Translations under genes and position numbers: made by a program
DNA from: Piromyces finnis
Lineage: Eukaryota > Neocallimastigomycota > Neocallimastigomycetes > Neocallimastigales > Neocallimastigaceae
Length of the DNA stretch: 64,000 nucleotides
Reading direction: 5' to 3'
Assembly (NCBI GenBank): GCA_002104945.1
Contig: MCFH01000001.1
Coordinates: 1,054,001 to 1,118,000, forward strand
Shown here: piece after piece, positions 25,661-36,520 of the stretch
Layout: each line of letters opens with the position of its first letter
Position numbering within the stretch: position 1 is the stretch's first letter
Notes under the pieces: model-generated
Database searches by the model: none
Told to the model about the DNA's origin: nothing
Seen by the model: the letters and a program-made list of their open reading frames with translations, nothing else

Positions 25661-25819
25661 ATGATTTATTTTTGTGTGGGTATAGTGCTTGGAGTCTATC
25701 TAATTGTGTCTACAAATTATTTCTTCTTCCCTTTCCTTCCCTTTCTACCTTTTTCCTACCACACCCTCAACTTTCACTACAAAAAATGTAAAGAATTTCT
25801 TATATACTATGTAATATAA
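25661..25819 (+). other. Short ATG open frame, 52 codons (weak)
   Basis: ATG-initiated frame with a hydrophobic start (MIYFCVGIVLGVYLIV) and then a pyrimidine-rich stretch encoding Phe/Pro/Leu and ending CKEFLIYYVI. Composition is less biased than neighbouring DNA. It could equally be a C/T-rich non-coding tract. Confidence 0.15.
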
Positions 25820-26263
25820 ATAATTTATTATTTCATATATTACTTAATTTATTACTAATAAATATTATATTAAATAAAGTTAAAGAATGATTAGGAATAA
25901 TTAATGCTATAATACTAAATAAATAGTAGCATAATAACTCGATAGTAAACATTTTATTATCCTTATTTATTATATATTTATTATTTACTCTAGATTTAGT
26001 AGTCATCTTTTTTTTTTGTTTAATATTGAGATGATAGAATTAAACTATTTTTAATAGAAATATATAATTCATTCATTAATAATAAAGCATAATCCACCAT
26101 TACAATTAATAATAATAGACTAGAGTTTAGAAGACATCATCTAAGCATAAACCTCATAATTGTGATGATGGTAAGGATTGGAATGGGGAGGAATCTTGCA
26201 TTTCATCATTTTCATTTTAAATAAACTTTTAGGAGAAAAAGTTTATTTTTAATTATAAAGTAG

Positions 26264-26458
26264 GTTTCTTTTATCATACGTTTGATCGTTGGTATTTATG
26301 GCGATTCTATTAACTATTATGACTTACTTTTCTTTCATTTCTTTTTTACCTACAAATCAGCAGTAACCACACGGCGGATAGCATACGTAAATCATGTTTT
26401 CTTTCTTTTCGTTCACCTGCTTTGGTCGAATCGTTTTTGCGGGTTTTCCCATGAATAA
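26264..26458 (+). other. GC-enriched island with open frames on both strands
   Basis: 64 sense codons between stops on the plus strand (includes SAVTTRRIAYVNHVFF and LLWSNRFCGF), with no ATG. On the minus strand, 26452-26357 is an ATG frame of 31 codons (MGKPAKTIRPKQVNEKKENM... ending PPCGYC). Several CpGs in a region otherwise nearly free of them. It may be an exon, a micro-gene or a decayed insertion; I cannot choose a strand. Confidence 0.25.
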
Positions 26459-29013
26459 TAGTAAAAAGAGATTATTGGAATTCCATATAGAAATTTTTAC
26501 ATATATTATTAATATATTCTACTAATATATTAAAGTATAATTCTTATAGAATTAAAATTTATTTTTAATTCTCTTCAACATGCCAATTTTATAATTAAAA
26601 AAAAAAAACTAAAATGACAGTATTATACTATAATATATAATAAAATATATAAATTAATATAAAATAATTCAATTATAATATATAAATATCACATTGATAA
26701 TATATAAATATTATATAGACTATAAATATAAAAATAATTTTTAGAGTGACAAAAATGAATAGGATTTTCATAATATTTTTTCCAAATGATACAAAAATAA
26801 CTATTAATATATTAAATAATATATTAATTAAATTCAGGTGTTTCTACTGTCTTATTGAATACAATATATAAAGTAATATATTACATTATAATTAAACTTT
26901 AATGGCATGAAATTTCCATAGCTTTCATTTACAAGTCATTTTAAAAAAGTTTTATACCTTTCACAATTAATTCTAATATATAGGAATAATATATTAATTA
27001 AATGAAATTTAAAGACCATTACATTCTTTTTTATTTATTTATTTGTTTGTTTGTTTGTAGGTGTGGTGGTAGGAAATTAACCTTTATTATAAAGATTATT
27101 AATAGATTTTAATGCTTTATGTGGTGGTGGTGGTGGTGGTGGATCAACACACGACTTATTCTAATTTTTGTGTACCTTTATCTCTCTTTAGGTCATGGTA
27201 TGACAACAATGGGTTATCCTCTTGGGAATCATAAGATTTAAACCGACACTACACATGATAAATAGTATTATGAGAAACGAACGTTACTTTTTTTTTTTCT
27301 CCTATAGAATTTTTAAATTTAAATTTAATGATATTATTTATAGCAGCATGAGGGACAATTTGTTAAAATGACAAGTGATGATGAGATAGACATTAAAGAT
27401 TCCTTTTCAAATGATAAAAATAGTAATACAAAACACATGTTTTTTTTTTTTTAAAGAAATAATTATCAATCAATCAATAGTAAAAAAAAAAAAGACCTTT
27501 TTTATTAATTCCTTATTAGAGAATGAAAATAAAAATGAAAAACTTTTTTAATATAGAATGTGGTTCTTTTTTTTTTTTTTAGAAAAAAAAAAATAACAAA
27601 ATCAATCCATAGATATAAATTTATAGTTATGATGAATCTTAAACCCTATCAAATGAACTTTTTTAAACTAAAAGGAAAAAGGAAAATAACCTAAATGATT
27701 CCTTCATTCTAGAATAAATTAATAGTTTTTTAACTATTTTTTCCTCTTTTACATTGGATAACTAATGAATTCATTTCATTCTTTGTAAAATGATTTAGTA
27801 TTATTGTCATTTGTTCATTTATTCTTTAATGTTGTTGTTGTTGTTGTGGTTATTCCTTTTAATGATTGTCTAATTTTAAAAGTTTAAAAATAAAAAACTT
27901 TATTTTTGTTTATATATAAATAATATAATAATGAATTATTTATATATTGTATTATAAACTTTAAAAAAAAAATTAAATATTTTAAAGTTTTTAAATTTTA
28001 AAATAGTTAATTGTAATTTTTTTTTATTTTCTTTTATTTCATTATAAGGGTAAAAAAAGAGGTCATTTGAATAAAGTTAATAGGATAACATAGTTTTTTT
28101 AAAAATAAAAGTTTAATTATTAATTACAAAATTATCTTTTTTAAACTAAACTAAAAAACTTTATAAATATTCATGATTATAAAAATAATGATTTTTAAAA
28201 TTATATAAATTATATTTATACAAATAAAACTTTTGAATTTTTTTTTTTTTTAAAGAATCTATCCTAGAATTAGGATAAAGGAATTATGGTCATTATAGTC
28301 TATTACAAATTAAATATAATATTAATGAAAAAAAAAAACTTTTTTTTTTTTTTTAAAACATTAATTGATGCTTAATTTTAGTATTTTTTATTATTAGTAT
28401 TGAAATGTTTTGCTTTTAAAAGTGAAATTTTAATTAAATTCTTTTTTTTTTTTATATTTCAAGTTTTAATTAAACCTTTTTTTTTTTTTTTAATAAACAC
28501 TTTTTTTTAATTAGTATTAAATTTTAATCATAAGAAGCAATATTAATATCATAAAATAAATTAAATTTTATTTATATTTATTTTTTTTTATTATTTATTT
28601 TTTGTATCTTAAATTAAAAAATTTAGAAATGCCAATTTTTAAATTAGTCAATTTATTGGTGTGAGAATTTATACATTTATACACTTTTTAAATTTTAATC
28701 TAGATTGTTTTGGGTAAAATGTGAAAGCATTTTTCATCATACTATTATAAAAATACTTTTGTAAAATAGTTTTTTAAACATCTTAAATAGACAAGTAGTC
28801 TTACTTCCTAGATGGTCTGTAGTTAATACATTGTGTATATTGTATATTTAATGTATGCTATAATTTGTACATAAAAATTAGAGTGAACATGACATCATCC
28901 ATAATTAATTATAATCCTATTAAAAGTATTAATTCCATTTTATTAATTACATATAGTATTAATTCTATTAATAATTCAATAATATAATTAAATTATATAA
29001 TTTATATAATTAG

Positions 29014-29083
29014 TAATAAATTTAATAATAAAATTATATCTATTATCTATTTAATGGATATAATTTTATTATTAAATTTATTA
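29014..29083. repeat. Long perfect hairpin, 27-bp stem and 16-nt loop
   Basis: Arms 29014-29040 and 29057-29083 are perfect reverse complements over 27 bp. The stem can extend by three more pairs (one G-T). All A/T except the terminal C/G at the loop side. The length is notable even in AT-rich DNA. Confidence 0.85.
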
Positions 29084-30641
29084 TTATTCATTATATATCA
29101 TACTTTCAACAAAGTTTTAATTTATGAATAAATATTAAATTTTTTTAATTAATTTTTTTAGGTATGACAAATGAAGAAAGGATTTCCATTTTTTTTATTG
29201 TTTTTTTTTTATTTAAATTAAAAATATAAAATTTTATATTTATTAAAGTTTATTATAACCTTTTATTTTATAAATTAAAATTCAAAATGGTGAAAAAAAA
29301 TAAATTAAAATGAATAGAGTAAAAAGAATATAAATTAAAATTTTTAATTTATGTACAATACTACCCTTGAAAATCAATTTCATTTAAATTAAAAAACAAT
29401 AGTCACAATTTTAATTTTGTTTTTTGGTAAATTTAAACTTTTTTCCTATTAGTTCTATTTTCATACGTTTCATAAACAAATTAAAACTCTTTTAAATTTG
29501 GTTACACTGGTAGGTTCATCCCTAAGGAAAGGAACCTCAATAGCAAAAAAATAAATAAAAGACCAACCACACATTTTTACTCCTTAAATATTACATGCTA
29601 GGTGAAAAAGAATTCCGTCAAGTACAATAGCTTTGAATTTATATTGTCAAAACATTCAAAGGATAATCATTAGAATGAATATAATTTGCCAAGTAAAAAA
29701 AGAAATATTAAATATTCATTAAAACAAAAAAGGAATACATTATTTTTTTTTATGTGGTTCCATAAAATGAAAGTGACGGAATTTCTTGGTGCTTTTTTTT
29801 TTTTAATTATTCATTTTTTTTTTTACATAAAATTACATTATCATCATTGAACAAATAAAAATTGTTATGCTATAGAAATGAATCATAAACTTTTTTTTTT
29901 TAAAAAAAAGAAATAGTAAATTGTGTGGTGGTTGGTTTTTTTCATTTTTTTTTTGTTTTTTTTTAAAAAAATAAATTAAAAAATTAAAACTTTAAAAACT
30001 TTATTTAATAAAAAATAATTAAAATCATCTTATGATTCATTGTAAGGTAACACAATTTCAACTTTTTTTTTGAGATCTACAATTGTTTTTAAACATTTGA
30101 AACGTTCAATTTTTTATTTATTTTTTTAAATTTAATATAAATTTAGATTGAATACATTTTCCTAATCCTTTATTTTGCTTTTATGAACGGACGGTCAATG
30201 CAGTGTTGAAAGGTTGAAATAGCTAATCACTTTAAAATAAAAAAGGTGCTTTTAGTAAACCAAAAAAATAAATAAACTCTATATAATTGATGAATATTAT
30301 TATTATTATTATTATTCATTCGAAGGGTAAATACTGATTTATAAAGTTTAATTCAATGTTTAAAATTTATAGTTACAGTGCCGCCAATATCATTTCCTTC
30401 ACCATCTTTTATAGTGGTGATTAAGCCCCCACAAAAAAAAAAAACGGTCAATTTAAAGTTGAGACATTCAAAAAAGGTTCATCATTAAGATAAAACATCA
30501 TATTCGTAATCGTGTTTATCATTAAAGTTTTTTTTAAAAAAAAAGAGATCAATAAAAACTATAATGAATTTTATTATAAGTTTTTTAAATACTTAGAGTG
30601 TCTTGTCCTTTTCTATTGTAATTGTTTGAACTGTTAGGTTG

Positions 30642-31017
30642 TTTATTTATTATTTATTTATTATTTATTTATTTATTTATTTATTATTTATTTATTTATT
30701 TATTTATTATTTATTTATTATTTATTTATTATTTATTTATTATTTATTTATTTATTATTTATTTATTATTTATTTATTATTTATTTATTTATTATTTATT
30801 TATTTATTATTTATTTATTTATTATTTATTTATTATTTATTTATTTATTATTTATTTATTTATTTATTTATTATTTATTTATTATTTATTTATTATTTAT
30901 TTATTATTTATTTATTATTTATTTATTTATTATTTATTTATTATTTATTTATTATTTATTTATTATTTATTTATTTATTATTTATTTATTTATTATTTAT
31001 TTATTATTTATTTATTT

Positions 31018-31049
<32 letters not shown>

Positions 31050-31186
31050 TTATTTATTTATTTATTTATTATTTATTTATTTATTATTTATTATTTATTT
31101 ATTATTTATTTATTATTTATTATTTATTTATTTATTATTTATTTATTTATTATTTATTTATTTATTATTTATTTATTATTTATTTA
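30642..31186. repeat. 545-bp array of mixed TTTA and TTA units
   Basis: Uninterrupted chain built from TTTA units with a TTA inserted at irregular but recurrent spacing (commonly after two or three TTTA). It creates long spurious Leu/Tyr/Ile/Phe frames in several phases. Confidence 0.95.
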
Positions 31187-31438
31187 ATTTAAATAAATTT
31201 CAATTCTTTCCATATTTGTGACTAGCCACCACCACTACCACCACCACACTTTCTAAAGCGTTTAAAAGATATTTTTTTATTTTGATAAAGTTTCATCATG
31301 AAATTGATAAGAAAATTTTAATGATAAAATTATCTTAACCAATAAGATTCAAGTAGATTTTTTGATTTATTTTTTTTAACATTTCAATCAGTTGTAATTG
31401 TATTGTAATATATTGATAACATATATTAGTTGTCATGG

Positions 31439-31600
31439 ATGACCTATAGAATGAAGGGTTGGGTTATGTCACAAGATGCATCACAAGATGCATCACAAGA
31501 AATGTTAAAATCAACGCCAGCACAGCAATACCTATGGATTTTTCAACTAAAGAGAAAAATATTTTTTTGTTTTCTTTCAACTATAAGCCTATTGAAATAA
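31439..31600 (+). other. Short ATG open frame with dodecamer repeat (53 aa)
   Basis: ATG frame (MTYRMKGWVMSQDASQDASQ...) containing a tandem 12-bp unit, GATGCATCACAA. Composition is coding-like (Trp, Gln, Arg, Met) within AT-rich desert. A possible AG acceptor lies just upstream (ATATTAG, 31423-31429). Unrecognised. Confidence 0.2.
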
Positions 31601-34398
31601 TAGCATAAAGTGCTTAGTTATGGAGTACCATTGAAATGCTATTATTAATAACTTTAAATAACAGTATTTCACTTTGTTATTCAATAGAAATTATCATATA
31701 AATTTTTTAAAGATAAATTTTTTTTTTTTCATTTTATCTTTTTATTAAAAAAAAAAGACAATGCTTTCATCAAAACAGCAGCAGCAACAATAACAAAAAA
31801 GACAATAAAATAATTAATTTTTTTAAAAAAAATACAGAAAGATTAGTTTATCCCTTTTTTATAGTGTTAAAAATAATTCTGTATTTTTTTTTTGGTGTAC
31901 GTTCTCTTTTGACAGCTTTCTTATCTTGATAACTTTAATGGTGTGTAGAGATGTACCATGCTTTGTGTGCCTGTACTACAATCTACACTTTATTTTGATG
32001 ACTAGATACATTATTATGTAATGTACTTCACTATCCAATAATATTGTCAGATATTCATTTATGTATTTGATTGTAGATATAAAAAATATAATATAATTTT
32101 GTGGAATACAGAAAGAGAGAGGAAAAGAAAAAAACAATTTTGTTACTGTGGTTGGTTTTATTAAGTAATACACATTATCTACACATTATTTAAAAGGTAT
32201 ACCATTCTTGTTGGTATGAAATAAAAACAACCTTTTTTTTTTTAAAAAATATTAACATATATATAATAAATACATCTATCTATATATATATTTTCATTTA
32301 TCAATTCATCTAAAGTTTAATCTATCAGTTAAAGTTTTTTTTTTTAATCAATTTTTACTATTAATAGAATTATTAAAAAAAAAAAAAGTTAAAGATGCCA
32401 TACAAATTAATTTTTTTTTTTTTTTTTTTTTAAAAAAGTGTCCATGACAATGATGGTATTATCTAAATGCATTTACCTTTAATTCTACTATTGTAGATTG
32501 TAATGATTTAGAATAATAATAATAGTATAGAGTACTATCATCATCATCATCATCAAGATTATTATTTTTTTTTTTTAAAAATAAAAGTGTTAATGAAATG
32601 GCAAGTTAAAAGGTCTAAAAGTTTTTTATTTTTTCTTTATTCATTAAAGTTTTGTATTTTCTTTTGTATACGAAAAAAGTTTAATTTTAAATTATAATAA
32701 ATTTTTAAAATAAAAATTTTAAACTTTTTTTTTTTTAGCCAAAACGTTGGTTTTGTATTGAACACGCACACACAAAAAAAATTTTTTTTTTTCTTGTTTT
32801 AGCCGGATGTTGTTGGCTTTTCCAATTTTAATTTCCTTCCGAACGAAAAAAAAAAGACAAAACAAATGTGTGGAAAATTATTAAAAAAATATTATTTCTT
32901 TGTATAAAATTAAACTGGGGAAAATAATAGAATTTATTTAGTGCTTGATTTTGAAATATTAATTTATATATGTCTTTTTTTTTTTTCTCTTATTTATGAG
33001 AATAGAGTTGGATAATTTAGATAATTTGATTTATTTTAGTATATATTATTTGTTGTCTTTTTCAATACATTTACAATGGTTAATAAACATAATAAGACTT
33101 TATATTAGCATCCTCTAAAAGATAAAACATTTTGTTTTCTTAGTATTCTATTTATAGATAAAAAATAAAAAATTTTAAGGTGATAATCCTTATTAATTAG
33201 TTTATGAAAATAAAAAAAAAAAAAGAGATTATTTTTATTATTAAAATTACAGGTCTATTTAATAATTATACCAACTGAAATGATAATAATGAACAAATAA
33301 ATAATAAAATAATAATATATATGTACAAATACAAATATTATAATGAAATGGAATAATAATGAAAACATTTTTATGGTAATCCATTTCTCTATTATTTTGA
33401 TGTTTAAAATAGAATATTCTATTTTTCTATAGTCTATAATTAAATAATGAAAAAAAAAAAAAAAACAAACCTAGGTTTGACCATTTTACCATAATACTAT
33501 ATATATATATTTTTTTTTTTTAAAAAGGATTATTAAAGATAATCTAAAAAGTTAAAATATACATTAATAGAACATCCTATATATATATTATACATATTAT
33601 TATTATATAATTATTTTATTCTAATACTTTATATTATTATTTTTAAATCAATTTTCTTTTTTTTTTTTTTTTTGAGTAGATGAATTGATGAACTAAAAAT
33701 TTTAATACCCAAAATAAAAAAAAAAATAAATATTCATGAAAAAAAAAAGAATATAATATATTCTAGTAAAGGTTGTTTAAGCAAAAAAGGTTTTATTATT
33801 TAGTATATTATTTGTATTTTGATAAAGTTTATCATAAAAGATGGTTTAAAAATTCAATTGTAGACAATGTCCATCTTATATCATTTATTCAGCATGGATT
33901 CAGCAATCCACTACTTTATTATAATAATAAAATGTCTTTTTTTTTTTTTATTTAAAAGTTCATAATCAATTTATTGTGTCTGTTTAATTCTATTTTTATT
34001 TTGAAAAGAAAAAAAAAATAGCTTCTTTTAAAAAATAATTGAATTTTTTATAATTTCTTTATTTCATTACATCCACCTAATATAAAAAATAAGAGGGAAA
34101 ACTATTTATTTCTATATGTATATTTATACTATAATCACTATTCTATTATAGAAGAATTCAACACACTTCTTTTTGCCTAAGGAATCATAGTTTGATTTTT
34201 TATTTTTAATATCAAGCCACAACACAATATCATTTTTAATTAAATAAGATCCGAAAAAAAAAATATTAAAATTTTTTATATTTAAAAAATTAAAGAATTA
34301 TTCCTTTTTTTTTTCTAGTATTATAAATATATTTTTAAAATAAAATAATAATAATTGGTTATAATAGTCTTTAAAAAAAATTAAAAAAAAAAAAAAAA

Positions 34399-34968
34399 AT
34401 GGATAAAACTATTTGTGTTTATTGTTCATCAAGTAATTCCTTAGATGAAAAATATTATAAAATTGCTTATGAATTAGGATCAGTTTTAGCAAAAGAAGGT
34501 TGTAATTTAGTTTATGGAGGTTCCACTCGTGGTTGTATGGGAAAGGTTGCCCAAGGTTTTTTAGATCATCATGGTAAGGTCACTGGTATTATACCTCAAG
34601 CCCTTATGGACAAAGAAGGTATTGTTAATCCACCAGGTGCAGAAATTATTGTCACTAAAGATATGAATATAAGAAAACAACTTATGGAAGAAAAAGCAAA
34701 TATTTTTATTGCCTTACCTGGAAGTTTTGGTACCCTTGATGAAATTATTCAAGTCATTGTGACAAAACAACTTTCTTATCATAAAAAAGCTATTGTCTTC
34801 CTAGACGTTGATAACTACTACAAACCATTATTTGAAATGTTTGAAAATTTCTATAAAAACGGATTTTCTAAAGATATTTGTCGTGACTTGTATTTTGTAG
34901 CCAAAGATGTTGCTGACGTTGTTGATTATTGTAAAAACTATGTTGAAAAAGAATTTGAATATAAATAA
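34399..34968 (+). CDS. LOG-family cytokinin riboside 5'-monophosphate phosphoribohydrolase-like protein
   Basis: 189 aa, usual LOG length, single exon, ATG after a long A run. Rossmann-like fold: ICVYCSSSN at the N-terminus (residues 5-13), the VYGGSTRGCMG nucleotide loop (38-48), the catalytic Arg in MNIRKQLM (R92, K93), and PGSFGTLDE (107-115) in place of the canonical PGGxGTxxE, keeping the catalytic Glu115. LOG enzymes release free base from nucleoside 5'-monophosphates (cytokinin activation in plants and some fungi and bacteria). Older annotations call them lysine decarboxylases, which is wrong. The second Gly of the signature is Ser here, which may tune the phosphate site. Cytosolic. 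Stands alone between AT-rich flanks. A (CT)n tract follows the stop. Confidence 0.92.
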   Translation: MDKTICVYCSSSNSLDEKYYKIAYELGSVLAKEGCNLVYGGSTRGCMGKVAQGFLDHHGKVTGIIPQALMDKEGIVNPPGAEIIVTKDMNIRKQLMEEKANIFIALPGSFGTLDEIIQVIVTKQLSYHKKAIVFLDVDNYYKPLFEMFENFYKNGFSKDICRDLYFVAKDVADVVDYCKNYVEKEFEYK

Positions 34969-36079
34969 AAAAGTTGACACGGTATTCTCTCTCTCTCTCT
35001 CTCTTAAAAAAAAAAAAGATTTTTTGTTTCTTTTTTTTTTAAATTTTTAAAATTTTTGATGATATGATAATAATAATATATATATATAAAAAAAATAAAT
35101 TATAATAAATTTGATTCCCTTTGAAAATAATAATAACAACAAAAAAAGTTCAACCAATGTAAAATTATATTCAACACCATTTTATAGTATATAAACGCGT
35201 GTAAACAAATAAAGCATAATATATATAAAAGAATCGCAACAACTTTATATAAAATTTATCATTTACTAATAGTCATCAAATACACAATTTATTAATTATT
35301 ATAATGGATAGGAAAGGAAAAAAAAAAGAATTTATATATTATACCAATCATTATTCTTCCAATAGATAATGTAACATACTATAGATAATACATTGAAAAA
35401 TACAAAAAAAAAAAAAAAAAAAAAAAAACAAATTTTTATTTTTCTTTTTCCATTTATTATTTTTTGATAATACCCCTTCCTTTTTTTTTTTTTTTTTAAT
35501 TATTATCAATAGTTGTATTATCCCAATTATAATTTATAATTAAAAAAAAAAAAATAAAAGAAATTTTATAAATTAAAATATAAAAAAGGTATAAACTTTT
35601 TCTTTCCTTAAATTAATTTAAAGAAATTATTATTATTATTAGTTGATTTTCAATAGAAGAAATTACTTTATGATTGAAATTCCCGTTTTTTTTTTTTTTT
35701 TTTTAATGGAACTCAAAATCTCAAAATGTCGTGTGTGAGTGAGTGAGGGTTTGTGCGGTGCAAATTATTGAACTTTATATTTTTCAATTGGATAGAAATT
35801 TTTAGTTTTTTTTTTTTTTTTTCTTCTTTTTGTAGTTTTATTAGTTTTTACCTGATAATTTGGGTGTTTTTTTTTTTTTTTTTTTTTATTTATAAAAAGA
35901 AAAAAAAGTTCAATGACTTAATACTGATAATATTTTGTATGTATAAAGAAATATTCAAAGTTTATTAATAAACTATAATACTAGGTATGAATAACAATTT
36001 TTTTGAAAAAAAAGGTTGGAAATTATATATAATTGGTGTTAGGTCATGTTCTTTTTTTTTTTAAATCAAACACTAATCC
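34969..36079. other. Intergenic region downstream of the LOG gene
   Basis: Contains a (CT)9-like tract (about 34986-35003), T/A runs and a GTGTGAGTGAGTGAG patch near 35732. The open frame at 35753-35968 is Phe-rich from T runs. No gene supported. Confidence 0.6.
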
Positions 36080-36289
36080 TTATTCAATAGGCATATAATA
36101 ATAACCAAGAGTATTATGATATCTTTCAAGTTGAGTGAAAGTAATATTAATAATAATGTCAATTTTTTCTGTATGGAAAACAATTAAACCTAAAATTCCA
36201 TATAAAAAATTAGCCTCTTTTTGTAGAATTCTATTTTTTTTTATAGAAAATAATTTTTTATTTTTTGATAGTTTTAACTTAATTGAAGC
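36080..36289 (-). pseudogene. Orphan C-terminal exon of an unidentified protein
   Basis: Minus-strand frame of 69 sense codons plus TAA (36082-36080), opening at a good acceptor (CATTTCAAG, AG at 36291-36290). Peptide features: basic start (SIKLKLSKNKK), EANFLYGILGLIVFHT, then FTQLERYHNTLGYYYMPIE at the C-terminus. Composition is clearly protein-like, but no ATG or 5' exon lies before the inverted-repeat breakpoint at 36521, about 230 bp upstream. I infer the last exon of a gene perhaps cut by the duplication; alternatively a first exon is hidden in 36300-36520. Family not recognised. Confidence 0.45.
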
Positions 36290-36520
36290 CTTGAAATGAA
36301 AAAAAAGAAGGGTGTGGAATATTAAAATAGTGTAAACTATTATTTATTTTTAGATCTTTAGTTTTTATTCAATTTGTTAATAAAGGAAGATAAAAGTTTT
36401 TTTTTTTTTTTTTTTTCTCTGGATCATATTCCACTTAGAGGATTAAAATTAAAATTAAAAAAAAAAAAAACTTTTTAAAACAAAAAATAATTTGATAAAA
36501 AAAAAAACAACAACACTTGA

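Larger units (their letters stand above)
23463..34398. other. 11-kb gene-poor AT-rich region
   Basis: Dominated by A/T runs, TAATATATTA-type palindromes (24060-24720, 26510-27000), GGT/GTA-rich patches (24840-24905, 27120-27142), a long hairpin (29014-29083) and a 545-bp TTTA/TTA array (30642-31186). A few short islands are richer in G/C and coding-like: 25661-25819, 26264-26458 and 31439-31600. No complete gene could be supported. Confidence 0.6.

Noticed and set aside
30622-31221. Two overlapping frames of about 180-200 aa
   Set aside because: Pure TTTA/TTA repeat translation (LFIY-type units) with no real composition.
31976-32173. 65-aa minus-strand frame
   Set aside because: No ATG start, biased Ile/Leu/Tyr composition, no splice context.
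33773-33955. 60-aa frame with FDKVYHKRWF, faintly like a retroelement reverse-transcriptase FDxVxH motif
   Set aside because: No ATG, no further RT motifs (no YxDD), no LTR or poly-A-tail structure nearby.
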